A stretch of DNA of 64,000 nucleotides, from assembly GCF_042650125.1 (NCBI RefSeq), contig NZ_JBHSAP010000015.1, forward strand, positions 62,001-126,000, given 5' to 3'. This stretch comes from Salinithrix halophila. GTDB lineage: Bacteria > Bacillota > Bacilli > Thermoactinomycetales > DSM-45169. A program made the translations under genes and the position numbers. Each line of letters opens with the position of its first letter. Positions within the stretch are counted from its first letter, which is position 1. Below are positions 60,619 through 64,000 of the stretch, piece after piece. The notes below the pieces were generated by a model. The model did no database searches. It was not told the origin of the DNA and saw only the letters and a list, made by a program, of their open reading frames with translations.

Positions 60619-61254
60619 ATGCCTCGTTTTGTCAAAACTTTGTTTGTAGCGGCCTTATTATTCGCGATGTTGATGCCCTCTGCTGCGTTTGCTGCAAAAT
60701 CAGAGAAGTACGCCTTGCAACATGAAACCGTTGTGAAGGGTGATACCCTGACGATCCATGGAGAGATCGATGGTGCGGAGTCCGCTGAGAAGGGTCATTG
60801 GAAGCTAATTCCGACGGGTAAGGGGTCGGGTGGTAAAGCCGGTCTGCCTGTTAAAGAATTAAAGAGCGAGGCTCTTGCTTTCACCCATCAATACTCGAAT
60901 CTCGCACCTGGCGAGTACTGCTTCAACCTCAAATACGAGGGCAAGCTGGACGGCAGTACGGCAACATACCCCTTCCTAGAGAAATTTTGTGTCACCGTGA
61001 CAGGTGATTCCTCCAAGGAACCCAGCGACTCAGAGCAAACCGAGAACCATCCAACGGCGAAAAAGCCCCCCGAGAACACCGAAGAAACCACCACGAAACA
61101 AATGAAGGCTGGAAACGGCGATCCACAGCAGGGCGGTAAGATGCCCAAAACCGCTACGGATCAACCCTTAGCTCTTTTAGCAGGAGCAGTGTTGCTTTTA
61201 ACTGGTGTTGGCCTTCTATTTTTTAAGCGCCACTCCGCCCATAACGGAAACTGA
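60619..61254 (+). CDS. Secreted protein with LPxTG-like sorting signal
   Basis: 211 residues: signal peptide (about 1-26, 'PSAAFAA'), a beta-rich domain with two Cys ('GEYCFNLKYEG', 'EKFCVTVTG'), a Ser/Glu/Lys-rich spacer, then 'MPKTA', a hydrophobic helix and the basic end 'FFKRHSAHNGN'. This is the layout of sortase substrates, with MPKTA replacing LPxTG. I chose the ATG at 60619 because AAGGAAGG is ten bases ahead; the ATG at 60610 abuts that site. Function unknown. Confidence 0.8.
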   Translation: MPRFVKTLFVAALLFAMLMPSAAFAAKSEKYALQHETVVKGDTLTIHGEIDGAESAEKGHWKLIPTGKGSGGKAGLPVKELKSEALAFTHQYSNLAPGEYCFNLKYEGKLDGSTATYPFLEKFCVTVTGDSSKEPSDSEQTENHPTAKKPPENTEETTTKQMKAGNGDPQQGGKMPKTATDQPLALLAGAVLLLTGVGLLFFKRHSAHNGN

Positions 61255-61266
61255 AAAAACCTGGTG

Positions 61267-61303
61267 AAAATCCCCTTCCTGTTTAACTGGGAGGGGATTT
61301 TTG
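61267..61303 (+). terminator. Terminator after the sortase-substrate gene
   Basis: AATCCCCTTCC with GGGAGGGGATT around TGTTTAACT, then TTTT. Confidence 0.85.
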
Positions 61304-61397
61304 TTATGGGTCACTCCTCAAGGTTTTGGCTCCCAAAACTGAAATTTCCGAAATCAGGGTTCCTTATGGCAGCGCTAAAAGATATAATCAGGGAGGA

Positions 61398-61613
61398 ATG
61401 AATTGGAAATCCGGGGGGATTGGATTGTTTATCTCTTGGATGCGTTTTCTAACCCTTCTCATGCTAACGGGTATTTTTCTTGGGTTTCTTGCCGAGTATG
61501 TACCTTGGGCGTGGATGTACGTTTTTTGGGCCGGTATTCTCTCGCTTCCTATCCTTCTGGTTGTTGCTTTACGAATCGAAATCAAACAAAGAATGTCGAA
61601 GGGAGGTAAATAA
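61398..61613 (+). CDS. Small two-helix membrane protein
   Basis: 71 residues with two hydrophobic segments (about 8-33 and 37-58) joined by 'AEYVPWAW', and a basic end 'KQRMSKGGK'. GGGAGG lies only one base before the ATG at 61398, which is closer than ideal; upstream in-frame starts lack a site. A second tiny hydrophobic frame follows at once. Unknown function. Confidence 0.55.
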   Translation: MNWKSGGIGLFISWMRFLTLLMLTGIFLGFLAEYVPWAWMYVFWAGILSLPILLVVALRIEIKQRMSKGGK

Positions 61614-61614
61614 C

Positions 61615-61701
61615 GTACGTATAGCAACGATTCTCTACATCGTAGGAGGCGTCTTCCTAGCGTCGCAGTTGGCTTTAGCGGCTTGGATGATCACTCTGTG
61701 A
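61615..61701 (+). CDS. Possible 28-residue membrane peptide with a GUA start position
   Basis: The frame 'VRIATILYIVGGVFLASQLA' then 'LAAWMITL' is a clean single membrane helix between GGGAGGTAAATAAC and a terminator at 61724. No ATG, GTG or TTG is in frame after the ribosome binding site; GTA at 61615 is at the normal distance. Could be a real peptide with an odd start or a coincidence. Confidence 0.3.
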   Translation, partial: VRIATILYIVGGVFLASQLALAAWMITL

Positions 61702-61723
61702 GGATAAGGTTGGAGGCAGAAGA

Positions 61724-61748
61724 GTCGTCTCGATGAGACGGTTTTTTC
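61724..61748 (+). terminator. Terminator after the small membrane genes
   Basis: CGTCTC-GAT-GAGACG with flanking pairs and six T. Confidence 0.75.
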
Positions 61749-61952
61749 TTTCTCTGGGGATCTAAACATAATGGGGATGAGAAATGATCGCGATACTTAT
61801 TGCGAGATGCTCGGCTTAGTTAAACAAAAACAATCACCGTTGCGACGGGATATGGGGTTTCACCCGGGGGATACTGAGAGGGACGATGCTTTACCGTTCC
61901 TGACCTGGTGCTGGAGTGACACAGGAGGGTTTGGAAGAAAGGAGACAGCGAT

Positions 61953-62507
61953 ATGGAGGCAACGGACATCCGACATTTTCAATACAAACGCCATTGGGAG
62001 CAAGAGGGTCATTCTCTCGTTATCCGCCCGGCGGAGCCCCATGATGCACAGGAAATTCATCGGCGCCTTACCCGGGTGGTTGAAGAGGGCGTCTATCTCA
62101 ACGAAACACCGGATTCCCTTCCGGATCGGGAGGAAAAACGGGAGGAGATTGAAGACATTCGTGAAGGCGGTGGAATGTACACAGTGGTCGAAGTAGATGG
62201 TGAAATTGCCGGTGTAGCCCTTCTCCGCCGTGGTTTGGAGGGAACAAGCGACCATACGGCTAAATTCCGCACCTGGCTGGTTCCCGGTTACCGAGGTCTC
62301 GGCCTGGGTACCCAGCTTTTGGAGTATACCATCGAATGGGCCCGGACCCATGGGGTGGAAAAGATCAATTTGGATGTCTGGGACAATAACGACCGGGCCA
62401 TCCAACTGTATGAAAAGTACGGTTTCCAAGTGGAGGGCCGCCGCCTCAAACAGGCGGTGATCGAAGGGGAATATGTGGATGAATTGTATATGGGGCTCTT
62501 TGTCTAA
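61953..62507 (+). CDS. GNAT family N-acetyltransferase
   Basis: 184 residues with the GNAT acetyl-CoA loop 'VPGYRGLGLGTQLLEYTIEWA' region (about 110-130) and the typical end 'NNDRAIQLYEKYGFQVEG'. The N-terminal 40 residues include 'HSLVIRPAEPHDAQEIH', the first strand of the fold. AAAGGAGACAGCG before the ATG. Substrate unknown. A terminator follows at 62568. Confidence 0.9.
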   Translation: MEATDIRHFQYKRHWEQEGHSLVIRPAEPHDAQEIHRRLTRVVEEGVYLNETPDSLPDREEKREEIEDIREGGGMYTVVEVDGEIAGVALLRRGLEGTSDHTAKFRTWLVPGYRGLGLGTQLLEYTIEWARTHGVEKINLDVWDNNDRAIQLYEKYGFQVEGRRLKQAVIEGEYVDELYMGLFV

Positions 62508-62567
62508 GTCCTTTGTGTAGGCAGGCGGACTGCTTCCTTGACAGGGACTGACGCGGTATTGGAGGAA

Positions 62568-62597
62568 ATCCGGGTGTGGCGACCCGGATAATTTTTT
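62568..62597 (+). terminator. Terminator after the acetyltransferase
   Basis: ATCCGGGT with ACCCGGAT, loop GTGGCG, six T. Confidence 0.85.
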
Positions 62598-62895
62598 GTC
62601 AGGTAGTTTCGAAACACGAAAGATTCAGGGGTGAGTTCCGCTTTTCGGGGAAAAGCAATCGTGTTGCAAGCCTACAAGGAATCATTGGTACCGGCAACCC
62701 AGCGGAGGGCACCTAGTGGACAGACCCCGCATCTGCGGGAGGAACATCGGGCGCGGAGTCGGCAATCCGGCTCCGCACCTCTTTCCGGGATTTGTCCATA
62801 ACCTCACAGTGTCTTTTCTTCTCATGGAAAAGGCGCTTGTTTCTTGAATACGGAAAAATGATTGCCAATCCACAAAAAACAGAGTAATCTTGATA
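62598..62895. other. Intergenic stretch before the thiolase
   Basis: About 300 bases with no supported gene. Contains a GGAGTCGGcaatCCGGCTCC-type imperfect hairpin (about 62755-62775) and CCCCGCATCTGCGGG (about 62727-62741), both without T tracts. Confidence 0.4.
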
Positions 62896-62943
62896 TTGAA
62901 AGCGTTTTATTTTTGCGCCGGAACTGAACGAGCGCTCGGTTGG
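62896..62943. promoter_or_regulatory. cre-like and TetR-type operator sites before the thiolase
   Basis: TTGAAAGCGTTTTATT (62896-62911) matches the cre consensus at 14 of 16 positions. TGAACGAGCGCTCGGTTG (62925-62942) has a perfect CGAGCGCTCG core and resembles the AACGANCGNTCGTT sites of TetR-type fatty-acid or acyl-CoA regulators. Together they suggest catabolite control plus acyl-CoA-responsive repression. Confidence 0.45.
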
Positions 62944-62979
62944 TCAGGGATTTTTACATTTTAAGCGGAGGTGCTGACA

Positions 62980-64000
62980 TTGGCGGAAACAGTCATTCTG
63001 GGAGGAGCCCGCACCCCATTCGGGAAATTTGGGGGCGGACTGAAAGATTTGCAAGCGGTGGATTTGGGAGGAGCGGCAATCCGGGGGGCGTTGGACCGGG
63101 CTGGCGTGCCGGGGGAACAGGTGGAGGAAGTGATCATGGGAATGGTTCTCCAGGGGGGAGCGGGCCAGATTCCCTCAAGGCAGGCGGCACGTAAGGCGGG
63201 ACTCCCCTGGGAAGTAGGGACGGAGACGATCAATAAGGTATGTGCTTCCGGGATGCGGAGTGCTACCCTGGCGGATCAGGTCATCCGAGCAGGGGATGCC
63301 GACCTAATCGTAGCCGGTGGTATGGAGAGCATGTCCAACGCTCCCTATGTTCTGAAGGGCGCCCGGTGGGGCCAACGCATGGGCGACGGGCAGATGACGG
63401 ACCTGATGATCCATGACGGTCTTTGGTGCGCCTTTGATGGGGTGCATATGATCGTACACGGAAGCAACATAGCCGCCGAGTATGGGGTAACCCGGGAAGA
63501 ACAGGATCGTTGGGCCCAACGCAGCCATCAACGGGCGGTGGTTGCCATCGATGAAGGCAAGCTGGCGGAGGAAATTGTACCGGTGACCGTGAAAGGGCGC
63601 AAAGGAGAAACCGTGGTCGACACCGATGAGGCACCCCGTCGGGACACGACCGTTGACAAGCTCGCATCCTTAAAGCCGGTCTTTCTTAAGGATGGAACGG
63701 TGACAGCGGGGAACGCTCCCGGCGTCAACGACGGAGCTTGTGCGTTGGTTCTCGCCTCCGATTCCAAAGTGGAAGCATTGGGGGTGAAGCCCGTTGCCAA
63801 AATGCTGGGACATGCCGCAGTAGCGATGGAGGCGAAGGATTTCCCGATCACTCCGGCATATGCCATCCAGAAGCTCTTAAAAAAGCATGGCCTCACCCCA
63901 GACCAGATCGATTGCTTTGAGGTAAACGAAGCCTTTGCTGCTGTTGCTCTCGCCAATGGAAAGATTCTGGGTTGGGATGAAGAGAAGGTGAACATCAATG
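62980..64000 (+). CDS. Acetyl-CoA C-acetyltransferase (thiolase), cut by the window end
   Basis: The first 340 residues of a thiolase that interconverts two acetyl-CoA and acetoacetyl-CoA, or cleaves longer 3-oxoacyl-CoA. The active-site Cys is in 'NKVCASGMRSA' (about residue 89), with 'AGGMESMSNAPY' and the 'NAPGVNDGACALVLAS' and 'VNEAFAA' (His/Asn region) motifs in order; only about 50 residues including the last 'CxGGG' motif lie outside. TTG start at 62980 behind GCGGAGGTG. Preceded by cre-like and TetR-type sites. Confidence 0.93.
   Translation, partial: MAETVILGGARTPFGKFGGGLKDLQAVDLGGAAIRGALDRAGVPGEQVEEVIMGMVLQGGAGQIPSRQAARKAGLPWEVGTETINKVCASGMRSATLADQVIRAGDADLIVAGGMESMSNAPYVLKGARWGQRMGDGQMTDLMIHDGLWCAFDGVHMIVHGSNIAAEYGVTREEQDRWAQRSHQRAVVAIDEGKLAEEIVPVTVKGRKGETVVDTDEAPRRDTTVDKLASLKPVFLKDGTVTAGNAPGVNDGACALVLASDSKVEALGVKPVAKMLGHAAVAMEAKDFPITPAYAIQKLLKKHGLTPDQIDCFEVNEAFAAVALANGKILGWDEEKVNIN

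Noticed and set aside
61771..62196. A 141-codon + strand frame overlapping the start of the acetyltransferase.
   Set aside because: Most of it is the acetyltransferase gene read in another frame; no ribosome binding site or recognisable domain.
62682..62873. Possible 63-residue - strand protein before the thiolase.
   Set aside because: Composition is Arg/Pro/Cys-rich without domain signal, and there is no convincing ribosome binding site.

Overview
The window looks like a chromosomal segment of a spore-forming Gram-positive of the order Bacillales, most likely family Thermoactinomycetaceae (inference). The evidence is gene order shared with Bacillus (yybS-gdpP-rplI-dnaB-purA; walR-walK-yycH-yycI-yycJ with htrA, a CxxH/CxxC protein and rlmH; ywhD, pbpG-like, speE, speB, ywiB, argS; fadF), strong AGGAGG ribosome binding sites, frequent TTG and GTG starts, moderately high GC, and a secreted zinc carboxypeptidase very like carboxypeptidase T of Thermoactinomyces vulgaris. 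I found no tRNA, rRNA, CRISPR array or insertion sequence.

Layout. 0.1-6.9 kb (+): MazG-like protein, YybS, the c-di-AMP phosphodiesterase GdpP, ribosomal protein bL9, replicative helicase, and purA behind a good promoter with two inverted PurBoxes. 6.9-16.0 kb (-): the Wal cell-wall control cluster with a membrane gluzincin-like protein at its head, YycJ, HtrA, CxxH/CxxC protein and RlmH, convergent with purA. 16.2-17.9 kb: a YheC/D ATP-grasp protein and an unknown protein. 18.0-20.4 kb (-): MurNAc PTS and MurNAc-6-P etherase. 20.7-26.5 kb (+): a GGDEF-histidine kinase fusion, YwhD, a small gene with no normal start codon, and a two-component system followed by a PepSY protein, with matching 11-bp repeats before both. 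26.6-33.1 kb: class A PBP, polyamine genes speE-speB, ywiB, argS, XapX protein.

33.2-38.9 kb: a GH15-like protein that seems to lack its catalytic motifs, carboxypeptidase T, a thiamine-binding-type protein, and several very small proteins. 39.0-48.35 kb (+): a sigma-54 activator and a compact lysine degradation operon, kdd-kamA-kamB-kamC-kamD-kamE, behind a textbook -24/-12 promoter. It would take L-lysine through beta-lysine and 3,5-diaminohexanoate to 5-amino-3-oxohexanoate; kce and kal are not in the window. 48.5-49.0 kb: a candidate type I toxin-antitoxin locus. 49.2-54.2 kb: von Willebrand lipoprotein pair, methyltransferase, AT-rich membrane protein/XRE pair, secreted beta-propeller. 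54.7-55.9 kb (-): matrixin-like secreted protease and partner. 56.0-64.0 kb (+): FadR-type operator and fadF, a J-domain-VanW fusion, a cell-wall-anchored protein, small membrane proteins, a GNAT acetyltransferase, and a thiolase cut by the window end.

The items most worth a second look are the sigma-54 lysine operon with its probable activator sites, the J-domain-VanW fusion, the type I toxin-antitoxin candidate, the 11-bp repeat regulon of the PepSY two-component system, the degenerate GH15 protein, and two or three small reading frames that have strong ribosome binding sites but AUA, AUC or GUA where the start codon should be. Functions are assigned from recognised motifs and family knowledge; no database search was possible.
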